Positions 42,101 to 50,781 of a stretch of 64,000 nucleotides of DNA are shown one piece after another. Origin of the DNA: Streptomyces sp. Ag109_O5-10 (GTDB taxonomy: Bacteria; Actinomycetota; Actinomycetes; Streptomycetales; Streptomycetaceae). Position numbers and translations under genes: made by a program. Numbering within the stretch: the stretch's first letter is position 1; every line of letters starts with the position of its first letter. The notes beneath the pieces were generated by a model. The model saw nothing but the letters and a program-made list of their open reading frames with translations. It did no database searches and was not told where the DNA came from. Where the stretch lies: the NCBI RefSeq assembly GCF_900105755.1, contig NZ_FNTQ01000001.1, forward strand, positions 2,542,001 through 2,606,000. Direction: 5' to 3'.

Positions 42101-44084
42101 GCACTGGGCGGCGGTCGAGGACGCGGGCCGGCTGCGCGACGCCCTCGGCACCGCCCTGCCCGTCGGCGTCCCCGAGGCCTTCACCGAGCCTGTGAAGGAC
42201 CCGCTCGGCGACCTCCTCGCGCGGTACGCGCGCACCCACGGCCCGTTCACCTCGGCCACCGCGGCCGCCCGTTTCGGGCTCGGGGTGGCGGTCACGGAGG
42301 GCGCGCTGCAGCGGCTCGCCGCGGGCGGGCGGGTGGTGCAGGGCGAGTTCCATCCGGCGGGCATCGGCCAGGAGTGGTGCGACGCGGCGGTGCTGCGCAG
42401 GCTGCGCCGCCGTTCGCTGGCCGCGCTCCGGCACGAGCTGGAGCCGGTGGCACCGGCCGCGCTCGCCCAGTTCCTGCCGCAGTGGCAGCACATCGGCAAG
42501 GGGCACGGGCTGCGCGGCGTGGACGGGCTGGTGCGCGCCGTGGAGCAGTTGCAGGGCGCTTCCGTACCGGCGTCGGCGCTGGAGAAGCTGGTCCTGCCGT
42601 CCCGCGTGGCGAACTACTCGCCGGCGATGCTCGACGAACTCACGGCGGCAGGCGAGCTCGTGTGGGCGGGCGCGGGTGCCCTGCCCGGAAAGGACGGCTG
42701 GGTCTCCCTGTATCTGGCGGACGCGGCCCCCGTGCTCCTCCCCCCGCCGCACCCGCTGGAGCTCACCGCCCTCCACCAGTCCGTGCTCGACGCCCTCTCC
42801 GGGGGCTACGGCCTGTTCTTCCGGCAGATCGCCGACCAGGTCCGCGCCACCACCCACCCCGACGCCACCGATCCCCAACTGGCCGACGTCGTCTGGGACC
42901 TGGCCTGGTCCGGGCGGCTCACCAACGACACGCTGGCCCCGATGCGCGCCCTGCTCGGCTCGGGCCGTACCGCCGGCTCCACCGCCCACCGCGCCAAGCG
43001 CACCGTCCCGCGTGGCCGCTACGGCTCCCTGACGGCCGCGGCCCGCCCCACCTCCCGCACCGGCCCGCCGACCGTGGCCGGGCGCTGGTCGCTGCTGCCG
43101 CAGCGCGAGCCGGACACCACCGTGCGCGCCCACGCCCTGGCCCGCACCCTCCTCGACCGGCACGGTGTGGTGACCCGGGGCGCGGTCGCGGCCGAGGGCG
43201 TCGAGGGCGGCTTCTCGGCGGTGTACCGGATCCTGTCGGCGTTCGAGGACAGCGGCCAGGCGCGCCGGGGTTACGTGGTGGAGGGCCTGGGTGCGGCCCA
43301 GTTCGCCATGGACGGCGCGGTCGACCGGCTGCGCGCGGTGTCCAACGCCCGCGACCGCGGCGAGGCCCTGCCCGGCACCGGCTTCGGACCCGCCGGAGCC
43401 GGCGGCGCCCCGGCGCTCTCGGGCCCGAACGGCGGCCACAGCGCACCTGCCGACTCCCTCGATCCCCTCGGCCCCTTCGACCCGGCCGGCTTCGACCTGG
43501 ACGGCGACTTCACCTGGCCGCCCGACTCGCCCGCCGCCCCCGGCGACTACGTCTCCCCCAAGGACCTCGCCCCCGCCGACCCGTTCGCCTCCCCCGGCTA
43601 CGGTGGCCCCCGAGGCGGCAGCCCCGCCGGCCCCTACGCCGCGAACCCCTACGCCTACGGCAACCGCCACACCCGGACGCCCGCGGCCCCCGACCCCAGA
43701 GCCGTGGTCCTCGCCGCAGCCGACCCGGCGAACGCCTACGGCGCCGCCCTCCCCTGGCCCGAGCCCCCGACCGGAGCCGGACACAAACCGGGCCGCAAAG
43801 CCGGCTCGCTGGTGGTCCTGGTCGACGGCGAGCTGACCCTCTACATGGAGCGCGGCGGCAAGACCCTGCTCGCCTGGCCCGCCGCCCCGGACACGCCCGC
43901 CGCAGACGACCCCCGGCTGCGCACGGCGGCGGAGGCCCTCGCGGCCGCCGCCCGCGCGGGCACCCTCGGCACGGTGACGGTGGAGCGGGTCAACGGCGCC
44001 TCGGCCCTGACCTCCCCGCTGGGCACCCTTTTGGAGGCCGCGGGCTTCATCGCGACCCCGCGCGGCCTGCGCCTGCGGGCGTGA
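39117..44084 (+). CDS. lhr: ATP-dependent helicase Lhr
   Basis: 1655 aa. Superfamily 2 motor: Walker A APTGSGKT (48-55), YVSPLKALAVDVERN, DEVH box ILDEVHAVAGTKRGAHL, motif III GLSATVRP, then VFANSRRLAERLCNRLNE, ATSSLELGIDMGAVDLVVQV and motif VI SGLQRVGRAGHQ. The rest is the Lhr-specific winged-helix and beta-barrel platform plus the Lhr-C extension, as in the ~1500-residue mycobacterial enzyme. A Gly/Pro/Asp-rich insert lies at about residues 1408-1525. It unwinds RNA:DNA hybrids 3'-5' and is DNA-damage induced in mycobacteria, consistent with its promoter. The nei gene follows after 48 bp. Confidence 0.96.
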   Translation: MAKSAHRALDGFSPATRGWFTGAFSAPTAAQAGAWQAIGAGSDVLVVAPTGSGKTLAAFLAALDQLTATPPPADPKKRCRVLYVSPLKALAVDVERNLRSPLTGIRQESVRLGLPEPEVRVGIRSGDTPAAERRALSTRPPDILITTPESLFLMLTSATRDALTGIETVILDEVHAVAGTKRGAHLALSLERLDELLPKPARRIGLSATVRPVDEVARYLSPHRKVEIVQPKSGKEFDLSVVVPVEDMGELGGSPATDDGDGAEKPSIWPHVEERIADLVQAHRSTIVFANSRRLAERLCNRLNEIAYERVTGEPLDEHHSPAELMGGSGAAQGAPPVLARAHHGSVSKEQRALVEEDLKAGRLPAVVATSSLELGIDMGAVDLVVQVESPPSVASGLQRVGRAGHQVGAVSTGVVFPKYRGDLVQAAVVTERMRTGSIESLRVPANPLDVLAQQLVAMVSLDTWQVDDLLTTVRRAAPFASLPESAFTAVLDMLAGRYPSDAFAELRPRVVWDRVAGTVTGRPGAQRLAVTSGGTIPDRGLFGVFLAGADPKKGGGRVGELDEEMVYESRVGDVFTLGTSSWRIEDITRDRVLVSPAPGVPGRLPFWKGDQLGRPLELGRAVGAFLREVGALPKDDARLRLLAAGLDAWAADNVLSYLDEQREACGHVPDDRTIVVERFRDELGDWRVVVHSPFGAQVHAPWALALGARLSERYGMDAQVMHADDGIVLRLPDTDVMGLDLLDQAPMKAGTEYDAEQAPVGAADVAFDKGEVDQIVTDQVGGSALFAARFRECAARALLLPRRNPGKRTPLWQQRQRAAQLLQVASEFGSFPIVLEAVRECLQDVFDVPGLVELMGDLESRKVRLVEVTTPEPSPFARSLLFGYVAQFLYEGDSPLAERRAAALSLDSRLLAELLGQAELRELLDAEVLTELERELQWLAEDRRIKDPEGVADVLRMLGPLTDAELAERGAEPQWAAELARARRAIKVRIAGAEHWAAVEDAGRLRDALGTALPVGVPEAFTEPVKDPLGDLLARYARTHGPFTSATAAARFGLGVAVTEGALQRLAAGGRVVQGEFHPAGIGQEWCDAAVLRRLRRRSLAALRHELEPVAPAALAQFLPQWQHIGKGHGLRGVDGLVRAVEQLQGASVPASALEKLVLPSRVANYSPAMLDELTAAGELVWAGAGALPGKDGWVSLYLADAAPVLLPPPHPLELTALHQSVLDALSGGYGLFFRQIADQVRATTHPDATDPQLADVVWDLAWSGRLTNDTLAPMRALLGSGRTAGSTAHRAKRTVPRGRYGSLTAAARPTSRTGPPTVAGRWSLLPQREPDTTVRAHALARTLLDRHGVVTRGAVAAEGVEGGFSAVYRILSAFEDSGQARRGYVVEGLGAAQFAMDGAVDRLRAVSNARDRGEALPGTGFGPAGAGGAPALSGPNGGHSAPADSLDPLGPFDPAGFDLDGDFTWPPDSPAAPGDYVSPKDLAPADPFASPGYGGPRGGSPAGPYAANPYAYGNRHTRTPAAPDPRAVVLAAADPANAYGAALPWPEPPTGAGHKPGRKAGSLVVLVDGELTLYMERGGKTLLAWPAAPDTPAADDPRLRTAAEALAAAARAGTLGTVTVERVNGASALTSPLGTLLEAAGFIATPRGLRLRA

Positions 44085-44132
44085 CCCAGGGTGCGCACCT
44101 CATCTCCCGTCCCCTCGTGCCACCCTTGACCC

Positions 44133-44975
44133 ATGCCCGAAGGTGACACGGTCTGGCAGGCGGCGAGGCGCCTGCACGACGCGCTCTCCGGCCAGGTGCT
44201 GACCCGCAGCGACTTCCGGGTGCCCAAGTACGCCACGGTCGACCTCAGCGGCCGTACCGTCCTCGGCACCACCCCGCGCGGCAAGCACCTGCTCACCCGG
44301 TTCGAGGGCGGCCTGACCCTGCACACGCACCTGCGGATGGAGGGCGCCTGGAAGGTCTTCGGCACCGGTGAGCGCTGGCGGGGCGGCCCCGCGCACCAGA
44401 TCCGGGCGGTGCTCGCCACCGCCGACCGCACGGCCGTCGGGTACCGCCTCCAGGTCCTGGAGTTCCTGCGCACCGGCGAGGAGGAGCGCGTCGTGGGCCA
44501 CCTGGGCCCCGATCTGCTGGGCCCCGACTGGAACCCCGACCGCGCCCTCGCCAACCTCCTCGCGGACCCCGCGCGCCCACTCGGCGAGGCCCTGCTGGAC
44601 CAGCGCAACCTCGCCGGGATCGGCAACATCTACAAGAGCGAGCTCTGCTTCCTGCTCGGCGCGACCCCCTGGCTCCCCGTCGGCGCGCTTCCCGCCGACC
44701 GCGTCGCGGTCCTGCCCGGCCTCGCCCAGCGTCTTCTGGAGGCCAACCGCGACCGTGTGGTCCGCCAGACCACCGGCCTGCGCAACCATGATCTCTACGT
44801 CTACGGCCGCGCACCCCGCCCCTGCCTGCGCTGCCGCACCCCGATCCGCCTCGCCGACCAGGGCGACGGCTCCCGCGAGCGCCCCACCTACTGGTGCCCG
44901 GCCTGCCAGACCGGCCCGGCCCCCTCCCCGGGTTCCCGGAGCGCCCACGGAACCCGCCCCCGCACGACCAATTGA
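44133..44975 (+). CDS. nei: Fpg/Nei-family DNA glycosylase (endonuclease VIII-like)
   Basis: 280 aa. The N-terminus MPEGDTVWQAARRL supplies the catalytic Pro2-Glu3, and K51 in RGKHLLTRF is the beta-hairpin lysine. The H2TH region is LLDQRNLAGIGNIYKSE and the C-terminal zinc finger has C-x2-C (CLRCRTP) and C-x2-C (WCPACQ). It excises oxidised pyrimidines and nicks the strand. Co-directional with lhr only 48 bp upstream, so a damage-inducible helicase-glycosylase operon is likely. Confidence 0.95.
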   Translation: MPEGDTVWQAARRLHDALSGQVLTRSDFRVPKYATVDLSGRTVLGTTPRGKHLLTRFEGGLTLHTHLRMEGAWKVFGTGERWRGGPAHQIRAVLATADRTAVGYRLQVLEFLRTGEEERVVGHLGPDLLGPDWNPDRALANLLADPARPLGEALLDQRNLAGIGNIYKSELCFLLGATPWLPVGALPADRVAVLPGLAQRLLEANRDRVVRQTTGLRNHDLYVYGRAPRPCLRCRTPIRLADQGDGSRERPTYWCPACQTGPAPSPGSRSAHGTRPRTTN

Positions 44976-45001
44976 CGACCCGTCAGAAACGCTCGTACCG
45001 T
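44972..45001 (+). promoter_or_regulatory. Promoter of the 45-kb SDR gene
   Basis: TTGACG (44972-44977), 18 bp, TACCGT (44996-45001), then 6 nt to the ATG. The -35 overlaps the end of nei; the mRNA is probably leaderless. Confidence 0.6.
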
Positions 45002-45007
45002 CCCTTC

Positions 45008-45772
45008 ATGTCCCTGAAGGCGTACGACCTCACCGGACGCACCGCATTCGTCACCGGCGCCGCCGGCGGCATCGGCCGGGCGTCCGCCGTACTGCTCGCC
45101 GAGGCGGGCGCGACCGTGCACTGCGCCGACCGGGACGCGGACGGCCTGCACGAGACGGCGGCGCTGATCAAGGACCGGGGCGGCACCGCCCGTACCCACT
45201 CCCTCGACGTGACCGACCGGGAGCGGCTCGGGGAGGCCGTGCGGTCCTGCGGGCGGCTGGACGTCATGGCGGCGATCGCCGGGATCATGCACCGCAGCCC
45301 GGTGCTGGAGACCAGGGACGAGGACCTCGACCGGGTGCTGGGCGTCAACTTCAAGGGCGTGCTGTACGCCTGCCAGGAGGCGGCGCGGCTGATGCTGGCC
45401 GGGCGGAACGGGGGCAGCATCATCACCATGGCCTCCGGGGCGATCGACACCGGCGGCCCCGGCCTGCTCTGCTACGGCGCGGCCAAGGCGGCCGTGATAC
45501 AGCTGACCAGGACGCTCGCCAACGAGGTCGGGCGGCAGGGCATCCGGGTCAACGCGGTCGCCCCGGGCTGGACCCGCACCCCCATGACCGACCGCGAGTA
45601 CAAGGCGGAGCAGCGGCAGACGGAGGCCTGGATGGCCCGGCTGTCACCGCTGGGCCGGGTCGGCGAGGCCGCGGACGTCGCGCACGCCGTGCTCTACCTG
45701 GCGTCCGACGCCTCCTCGTTCACGACGGGCCAGATCCTGCGCCCGAACGGAGGGGTGGCGATGCCCTGGTAG
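45008..45772 (+). CDS. Short-chain dehydrogenase/reductase
   Basis: 254 aa from the ATG at 45008, placed by the promoter just upstream. Cofactor loop TGAAGGIGRAS (residues 16-26), then an acidic CADRDADG that suggests NAD. The usual NNAG reads AIAG (VMAAIAGIMHRSP). Catalytic residues are Ser in ITMASGAI and Y-x-x-x-K in CYGAAKAAV; it ends with LYLASDASSFTTGQILRPNGG. A cytoplasmic oxidoreductase of unknown substrate. Its 3' end overlaps the convergent small membrane protein gene by 53 bp. Confidence 0.9.
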   Translation: MSLKAYDLTGRTAFVTGAAGGIGRASAVLLAEAGATVHCADRDADGLHETAALIKDRGGTARTHSLDVTDRERLGEAVRSCGRLDVMAAIAGIMHRSPVLETRDEDLDRVLGVNFKGVLYACQEAARLMLAGRNGGSIITMASGAIDTGGPGLLCYGAAKAAVIQLTRTLANEVGRQGIRVNAVAPGWTRTPMTDREYKAEQRQTEAWMARLSPLGRVGEAADVAHAVLYLASDASSFTTGQILRPNGGVAMPW

Positions 45773-45998
45773 CCCCAGGAGTCCGCCAGGCCGTCCGCCA
45801 GCGGGCCGGCCCCAGGGCCCCCGCCGCCCGGCTCCTCGGCACGCAGTTCACCGGCAGCAGGCTCAGTCCCCACCCGCCGGCGGCCACGGTGCCCTCCAGT
45901 GCCCCGGCGCCGTCGGCGAAGGTGATCCGCAGCACGGCCCACCACCACACCGCCGCGAACCCCAGCGCAACCCCCCAGCGCACTATTCGCCCCACCAT
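45720..45998 (-). CDS. Small membrane protein, hypothetical
   Basis: 92 aa from the ATG at 45998, which has GGAGGTGA 5 nt upstream. Two hydrophobic stretches, VRWGVALGFAAVWWWAVLRI and GTVAAGGWGLSLLPVNCVP, are followed by a basic tail. The C-terminal ~30 residues overlap the SDR gene on the other strand and look less natural, so the original stop may have been nearer 45780. No function is known. Confidence 0.55.
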   Translation of the reverse strand: MVGRIVRWGVALGFAAVWWWAVLRITFADGAGALEGTVAAGGWGLSLLPVNCVPRSRAAGALGPARWRTAWRTPGATRASPPLRSGAGSGPS

Positions 45999-46099
45999 GG
46001 CCGTCACCTCCAGCCGGACGCTAGAACGCCGCCCGGCCCACTGGGGAGGCGCACCGAGGGCTCACCGATGCAACGGCCGTGGACCGGCATCGGCGCCTG

Positions 46100-46186
46100 C
46101 TACGCGTTCTCCACGAGGGCGCCCCACGCCGCCTCGGGCACGGTCTTCGGGTCCGCGTCGGACAGCGGGCTCTTCGCGACGTACAT
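46100..46186 (-). CDS. Possible 28-codon small ORF
   Basis: ATG with GGAG 9 nt upstream, encoding MYVAKSPLSDADPKTVPEAA then WGALVENA. The end resembles the last helix of DUF397-type proteins, but the similarity is too short to assign. It lies in the 46022-46393 gap, where nothing else coding is seen. It could be a remnant. Confidence 0.25.
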   Translation of the reverse strand: MYVAKSPLSDADPKTVPEAAWGALVENA

Positions 46187-46286
46187 GCGTTGTCTCCGGT
46201 TGTCAGCCCCCGGTAAGCGTTCCTCCACCATGACCGGATCGGCGGACACCGGCAAATGGACGCATGCCGTCCGCGGACGCACGAAA

Positions 46287-46336
46287 GCCCCGGCCGCACC
46301 CTCCCGGGACTCCCCGGGAGGGCCCCGGCCGGGGCC
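46287..46336 (-). terminator. Strong terminator hairpin after clgR
   Basis: A long inverted repeat: GCCCCGGCCG...CCCTCCCGGG pairs with CCCGGGAGGG...CGGCCGGGGC around ACTC, with a 2-4 nt internal bulge. On the minus strand it is followed by TTTCG. It ends the clgR transcript. Confidence 0.75.
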
Positions 46337-46393
46337 TCGCGCACTTCTTCGACGCCGGGTCGGCGCCGCGTCGGGTCTATCTCCGCGCAGGTG

Positions 46394-46768
46394 TCACGCG
46401 GCGACCACGTCCACCGCCTCGGCGGGCGCCTTGATGGTCACCCGTTCCGGTGGCACACCCTTCACCGAGACGGTACCCAGCATCGGGCGAACCGACGTGG
46501 GCACGGGCTCGGTGGCCTGGGCGGACTGGGCCAGCTCGGCGAGGGCGAGCTCGTCGCTCACTTCTCGCATGAGCTCGGACATCCGTACGTCCAGCGCGTC
46601 GCAGATGGCGGAGAGCAGTTCGGAGGAAGCCTCCTTCTGCCCCCGCTCCACCTCGGAGAGATAGCCGAGTGAGACTCGGGCGGACGAGGAGACTTCGCGC
46701 AGAGTACGGCCCTGGCGCTGGCGCTGCCGACGCAGCACGTCACCCAGCAGGCGACGGAGCAGAATCAT
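46394..46768 (-). CDS. clgR: ClgR, Clp gene regulator
   Basis: 124 aa from the ATG at 46768 (GGAGGGAGC upstream). One XRE-type helix-turn-helix, [20 protein letters not shown], then [20 protein letters not shown]. The flexible C-terminus ends AVDVVAA; a terminal AA is the degron by which ClpP disposes of ClgR in Streptomyces. It activates clpP1P2, clpC and lon, linking proteolysis to stress. It lies about 110 bp downstream of the rimO-pgsA-cinA group on the same strand, with its own terminator. Confidence 0.92.
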   Translation of the reverse strand: MILLRRLLGDVLRRQRQRQGRTLREVSSSARVSLGYLSEVERGQKEASSELLSAICDALDVRMSELMREVSDELALAELAQSAQATEPVPTSVRPMLGTVSVKGVPPERVTIKAPAEAVDVVAA

Positions 46769-46877
46769 CGGTGGCTCCCTCCTCGGACCGCGTAGCCGCA
46801 TCCTTCACGCCCCACCGTACCGCCTCGCGCCGCGGCCGTGCGGGGAGCGATGTCGTGTTCACTCAGGGCTGCAAACA

Positions 46878-47423
46878 TCAAAACCCCCCGTTCTGTTCCG
46901 TATCCTGTGCCCGCTCATTCCCGGTCTGTTCGCTCGCAAGCTCCCTCAGAAGCAGTGCGAGTACGCTCCGTACACTCTCTCTACGAATTTCCGCGCGGTC
47001 GCCGTTCAACCGCAGGGCCTCCACTTTTCCGCCAGCGGCAGAACCGGAACGAGGGCCGAACGGCCCGTCCACGGCCACGAAGACCGTCCCGACCGGTTGG
47101 CCGTCCTGCGGTTCCGGTCCGGCGACCCCGGTGGTCGCGAGGCCCCAGTCGGCACCCAGCGCCCTGCGCACTCCGGCGGCCATCTGGGCCGCGACCTGCG
47201 GATCCACCGCACCCCGCTGGGCCAGCAGAGTGGCGTCGACGCCCAGCAGCTCGTGCTTCAGCTCGGTGGCGTAGGCGGTGACCGAGCCCCGGAACGCCTT
47301 GGACGCCCCCGGCACCGTGGTGATCTCCGCCGCGACCAGGCCGCCGGTCAGCGACTCGGCGACAGCGAGGGTCTGGCCCCTCACCGTCAGTAGTCGCACC
47401 AGTTGGGCGGCCGTGGAACTCAC
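46878..47423 (-). CDS. cinA: CinA C-terminal domain amidase (PncC-like)
   Basis: 181 aa from the GTG that overlaps the pgsA stop (GTGA). Only the CinA_C domain is present: TLAVAESLTGGLVAAEITTV, VTAYATELKHELLGV, then GADWGLATTGVAGPEPQDGQ and GTVFVAVDG. The domain deamidates nicotinamide mononucleotide in pyridine-nucleotide salvage. The N-terminal pyrophosphatase domain of full CinA is missing, as is usual in this locus. The C-tail (EQTGNERAQDTEQNGGF) is polar. Confidence 0.92.
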   Translation of the reverse strand: MSSTAAQLVRLLTVRGQTLAVAESLTGGLVAAEITTVPGASKAFRGSVTAYATELKHELLGVDATLLAQRGAVDPQVAAQMAAGVRRALGADWGLATTGVAGPEPQDGQPVGTVFVAVDGPFGPRSGSAAGGKVEALRLNGDRAEIRRESVRSVLALLLRELASEQTGNERAQDTEQNGGF

Positions 47424-48205
47424 GCTTCTTTCTCCTCCAACGCTGCCGCCCGCTCGGCGATTCCCTGCCGCCGCAGCACAATGGCCTGTCTCACGTAGTC
47501 GAGGCCGGTGACGACGGTCAGGACGACGGCCGCGGCCATCACCCAGAACCTCAGGGTGGCCAGCCACCCCGTCAGTGCCAGCACGTACATCCCGACGGCC
47601 ACGCCCTGGGTGAGGGTCTTGAGCTTGCCGCCACGGCTGGCCGGGATCACGCCGTACCGGATGACCACGAAACGCAGCAGCGTGATGCCGAGTTCCCGGG
47701 CGAGGATGACGATCGTCACCCACCAGGGCAGATCGCCGAGCCCGGACAGGCAGATCAGCGCCGCTCCCATGATGGCCTTGTCGGCGATGGGGTCGGCGAT
47801 CTTCCCGAAGTCGGTGACGAGGTTGTAGGTGCGTGCCAGATGCCCGTCGAACAGGTCGGTGATCATGGCGATGGCGAAGGCCGCCCAGGCGAGCGAGCGC
47901 CACGCCGGGTCGTAGCCGCCGCCGGCCAGCATCAGGGCGACGAAGCCGGGCACCAGGACCAGCCGGAGCATGGTCAGCAGATTGGCGACGTTCCACAGGC
48001 TGGCCTGGTTGACGGCGGCAGCGGCGATCTTCCCGCCGCGCGCGGGCCGCTCGCCTTCGCGGTGACCGGAGTCACGGGGACCGGGGTCAAGGGAACCAGA
48101 GTCGCGGGAACCGGAATCCGGAGCGGCACCGGAGGTCGCGGCGGAGACCGGGGCGCCGTGCGCGCCGGAGGAGCCGCCCGCGGCGGACGCCGGGACTCCG
48201 GTCAT
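47420..48205 (-). CDS. pgsA: CDP-diacylglycerol-glycerol-3-phosphate 3-phosphatidyltransferase
   Basis: 261 aa; ATG overlaps the rimO stop (ATGA). The first ~55 residues are Ser/Gly/Asp-rich with a repeat of [18 protein letters not shown], unusual for PgsA. The membrane enzyme then shows the CDP-alcohol phosphotransferase motif D-G-x2-A-R-x8-G-x3-D-x3-D as [20 protein letters not shown] plus IADK, and about five helices. It makes phosphatidylglycerol phosphate, the precursor of PG and cardiolipin. It is part of the rimO-pgsA-cinA operon. Confidence 0.94.
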   Translation of the reverse strand: MTGVPASAAGGSSGAHGAPVSAATSGAAPDSGSRDSGSLDPGPRDSGHREGERPARGGKIAAAAVNQASLWNVANLLTMLRLVLVPGFVALMLAGGGYDPAWRSLAWAAFAIAMITDLFDGHLARTYNLVTDFGKIADPIADKAIMGAALICLSGLGDLPWWVTIVILARELGITLLRFVVIRYGVIPASRGGKLKTLTQGVAVGMYVLALTGWLATLRFWVMAAAVVLTVVTGLDYVRQAIVLRRQGIAERAAALEEKEA

Positions 48206-49674
48206 CTGCCCGCCTCCTCACTCCACGCGGGCGAGCCCTGGAGCGGCTCGGCCACCAGGTCGACACCTTCCGTACCGACCACCTTCGCCTCGACCATACG
48301 GCCGATGCGCAGTCCCGCGCCGCTGGTGAGCAGCACCTGTCCGTCCGTCTCGGGCGCCTGGTGGGCCGCTCGGCCGTAGACGCCGTCCTCGTCGTCCACG
48401 GACTCCACGAGGACCTGCACGGTCTCGCCGAGGCGCTCCTCGGCCCGCTGCGAGACGAGTTCCTCGGCGAGCCGGGAGATGTGCGCGAGGCGCTCGGCCA
48501 CGACCTCCTCGGCGAGCTTGTTCTCGTACGTCGCCGCCTCGGTGCCCTCTTCGTCGGAGTACCCGAAGACGCCGATGGCGTCGAGGCGCGCGCCGTTCAG
48601 GAAACGCTCCAGCTCGCCGAGGTCGGACTCGGACTCGCCGGGGAAGCCGACGATGAAGTTGGAGCGGACACCCGCCTGCGGGGCCTTGCTCCGGATGGTG
48701 TCGAGCAACTCCAGGAAGCGGTCGGTGTCGCCGAAGCGGCGCATGGACCGCAGCACGCCCGGGGCGGAGTGCTGGAAGGAGAGGTCGAAGTACGGGACGA
48801 CCTTCGGGGTGGAGGTCAGCACGTCGATCAGGCCGGGGCGCATCTCGGCGGGCTGGAGGTAGCTGACGCGCACCCGTTCGACACCGTCCACCTCGGCCAG
48901 CTCCGGCAGCAGGGACTCCAGGAGACGGATGTCACCCAGGTCCTTGCCGTAGGAGGTGTTGTTCTCGGAGACCAGCATGATCTCCTTCACGCCCTGCTCG
49001 GCCAGCCACCGGGTCTCGTTCAGCACGTCGCTCGGGCGGCGTGAGATGAAGGAGCCGCGGAAGGACGGGATGGCGCAGAAGGAGCAGCGGCGGTCGCAGC
49101 CGGAGGCGAGCTTCACCGAGGCGACGGGGGCGCCGTCCAGGCGGCGGCGCAGGGGCGCACGCGGCCCGGAGGCGGGCGCTACGCCCTCGGGGAGGTCGGC
49201 GGGGCCGTGGCCCGGGAGCGCCACCGCGGCGGCCGAGTCCTGCCGCTCGGCGGGGCTGATGGGCAGCAGCTTGCGCCGGTCGCGCGGGGTGTGCGAGGCG
49301 TGGATGCCGCCGTTGAGGATGGTCTGCAGGCGGTCGGAGATGTCGGAGTAGTCGTCGAAGCCCAGCACGCCGTCCGCCTCGGGCAGCGCCTCGGCGAGCT
49401 CCTTGCCGTACCGCTCGGCCATGCAGCCCACCGCCACGACGGCCTGGGTTCTGCCGTGTCCCTTGAGGTCGTTTGCCTCCAGGAGGGCGTCGACCGAGTC
49501 CTTCTTGGCGGCCTCGACGAATCCACAGGTGTTGACGACGGCGACATCCGCGTCCGATGCGTCCTCTACGAGCTGCCAGCCGTCCGCCTCCAAACGGCCT
49601 GCGAGCTCCTCCGAGTCCACCTCGTTACGGGCGCAGCCGAGAGTGACGAGTGCGACGGTGCGGCGTTCAGGCAT
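48202..49674 (-). CDS. rimO: Ribosomal protein S12 methylthiotransferase RimO
   Basis: 490 aa from the ATG at 49674. The N-terminal MTTase domain ([40 protein letters not shown]) carries three Fe-S cysteines; the radical-SAM site is C-x3-C-x2-C in [17 protein letters not shown]; the TRAM domain ends the protein. It adds a methylthio group to an aspartate of S12. The promoter at 49682-49704 puts transcription start on the ATG, so the rimO-pgsA-cinA operon would be leaderless and possibly damage-responsive. Confidence 0.94.
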   Translation of the reverse strand: MPERRTVALVTLGCARNEVDSEELAGRLEADGWQLVEDASDADVAVVNTCGFVEAAKKDSVDALLEANDLKGHGRTQAVVAVGCMAERYGKELAEALPEADGVLGFDDYSDISDRLQTILNGGIHASHTPRDRRKLLPISPAERQDSAAAVALPGHGPADLPEGVAPASGPRAPLRRRLDGAPVASVKLASGCDRRCSFCAIPSFRGSFISRRPSDVLNETRWLAEQGVKEIMLVSENNTSYGKDLGDIRLLESLLPELAEVDGVERVRVSYLQPAEMRPGLIDVLTSTPKVVPYFDLSFQHSAPGVLRSMRRFGDTDRFLELLDTIRSKAPQAGVRSNFIVGFPGESESDLGELERFLNGARLDAIGVFGYSDEEGTEAATYENKLAEEVVAERLAHISRLAEELVSQRAEERLGETVQVLVESVDDEDGVYGRAAHQAPETDGQVLLTSGAGLRIGRMVEAKVVGTEGVDLVAEPLQGSPAWSEEAGR

Positions 49675-49681
49675 GGGCTCA

Positions 49682-49704
49682 AGACTACTTTGTCTCGCTG
49701 ACAG
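49682..49704 (-). promoter_or_regulatory. RecA-NDp/PafBC-like promoter of the rimO operon
   Basis: Minus strand CTGTCAGCGA, 7 bp, TAGTCT, then 7 nt to the ATG. The -35 decamer deviates in positions 1, 8 and 10, while the -10 and spacing fit. Confidence 0.5.
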
Positions 49705-49766
49705 CCCACGTCGAAGGGGCTGGCCGATCATGGCCAACCCCTTGTGTACGCGCATAACCCGAACGA

Positions 49767-50606
49767 TTATCCGACTTCCGGGTCGCCCTTGGTGTAGGTC
49801 AGGCGCTCCACCGCGCCGGGCCGGAACTGGTCCTCGATCTTCTTTCCGTTGACGTAGAGCTGGATGGCTCCGGCGTCGCCGAGGATCAGGTTGATCTTGG
49901 AGTTGTCCTGGAAGGTCTTGGACTCGCCCTTCTTCAGGAGCCCGTCGAAGAGCATCCGGCCGTTGTGGTCCTTGGCCGAGATCCAGCTGCGTCCGTTGAC
50001 CGCGCTGACCTGGACGGTGACCTTGTCCTGGGGCGCGGCGGCGATCGCGCTGTCGGAGGGCCCGGGGGTCTTGTCGGGCCTGCTCTCCTTCGGGGTCGGC
50101 GAGACCGGCTTGCTGGTCGACGGGGCGGGGCCCTCGGCGACCGACTGCTTGGCGTCGTCGCCGCCGCCCTTGAAGGCGGTGAAGCCGACGAAACCGATCA
50201 CGACGACGATCGCGGCGACCATGGCCGCCGTCCAGTTGGGCCCGCGACGCTCGGGGCGGATACGTTCCGCCTCGAACAGCGGCGCGGCGGGCGTCGGCGC
50301 GGGCCGCCCACCACCGTGGTCCGCCGCGAACTGCGCGAGCAGCGGCTCGGGGTCGAGGCCGACGGCCTTCGCCAGGGTCCGGATGTGCCCGCGGGCGTAG
50401 ACGTCGCCGCCGCAGGGGGCGAAGTCGTCGGCCTCGATGGCGTGCACGATGGCGATACGGACCCGGGTGCTCCCGCTGATCTCGTCGACGGTCAGCCCGG
50501 CGGCGATGCGGGCCTGCTTGAGGGCTCGGCCTACGGAGGGGCGGTTTTCCTCGGACACGTCTGGGAACGGACGCTCGTCTTCAGGGGAGTTGCTGCCGAT
50601 GGACAC
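49767..50606 (-). CDS. RodZ-like helix-turn-helix membrane protein
   Basis: 279 aa from the GTG at 50606, with GAAAGG about 8 nt upstream; a GTG at 50633 is possible but has no site. The cytoplasmic HTH_25 domain is [20 protein letters not shown] plus [16 protein letters not shown]. One membrane helix follows ([20 protein letters not shown]), then a Pro/Ser/Lys linker and an extracytoplasmic DUF4115-type domain ([18 protein letters not shown]). RodZ proteins link the cell-shape machinery to the membrane. Its position between ftsK and rimO is conserved in Streptomyces. Confidence 0.85.
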   Translation of the reverse strand: MSIGSNSPEDERPFPDVSEENRPSVGRALKQARIAAGLTVDEISGSTRVRIAIVHAIEADDFAPCGGDVYARGHIRTLAKAVGLDPEPLLAQFAADHGGGRPAPTPAAPLFEAERIRPERRGPNWTAAMVAAIVVVIGFVGFTAFKGGGDDAKQSVAEGPAPSTSKPVSPTPKESRPDKTPGPSDSAIAAAPQDKVTVQVSAVNGRSWISAKDHNGRMLFDGLLKKGESKTFQDNSKINLILGDAGAIQLYVNGKKIEDQFRPGAVERLTYTKGDPEVG

Positions 50607-50781
50607 GGGGGCGCCTTTCGAGCGTGTAGCCACCTGTGCTGGAGGTTCAGTCTATGGGGGGTGCAAAAGGGTGAGGCAACCGGGCGGTACGACTTTGTAC
50701 GCCATCGGTATGGCCCGACATCCCGATGACGGGTCAGGTGCGCACCCCTGAATGGGGTACACACCTTTCCTCTCGCTCAAC

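Noticed and set aside
39270..43784. 1504-codon open frame antisense to lhr
   Set aside because: It follows from GC-rich third positions of lhr; composition is Gly/Arg/Glu/Val with no domain or ribosome site.
44104..44132. Damage-type promoter directly before nei
   Set aside because: CACCCT lies 6 nt from the ATG as at lhr, but no TGTCAG-like -35 exists 7 bp further upstream.
45694..45948. Alternative frame for the small membrane protein
   Set aside because: It is Arg/Gly-rich without hydrophobic segments; the frame starting at 45998 has a strong ribosome site.
46205..46225. Damage-type promoter in the gap before clgR's terminator
   Set aside because: GTTGTCAG is followed by CCCCCGG and lacks a -10 at the required spacing.
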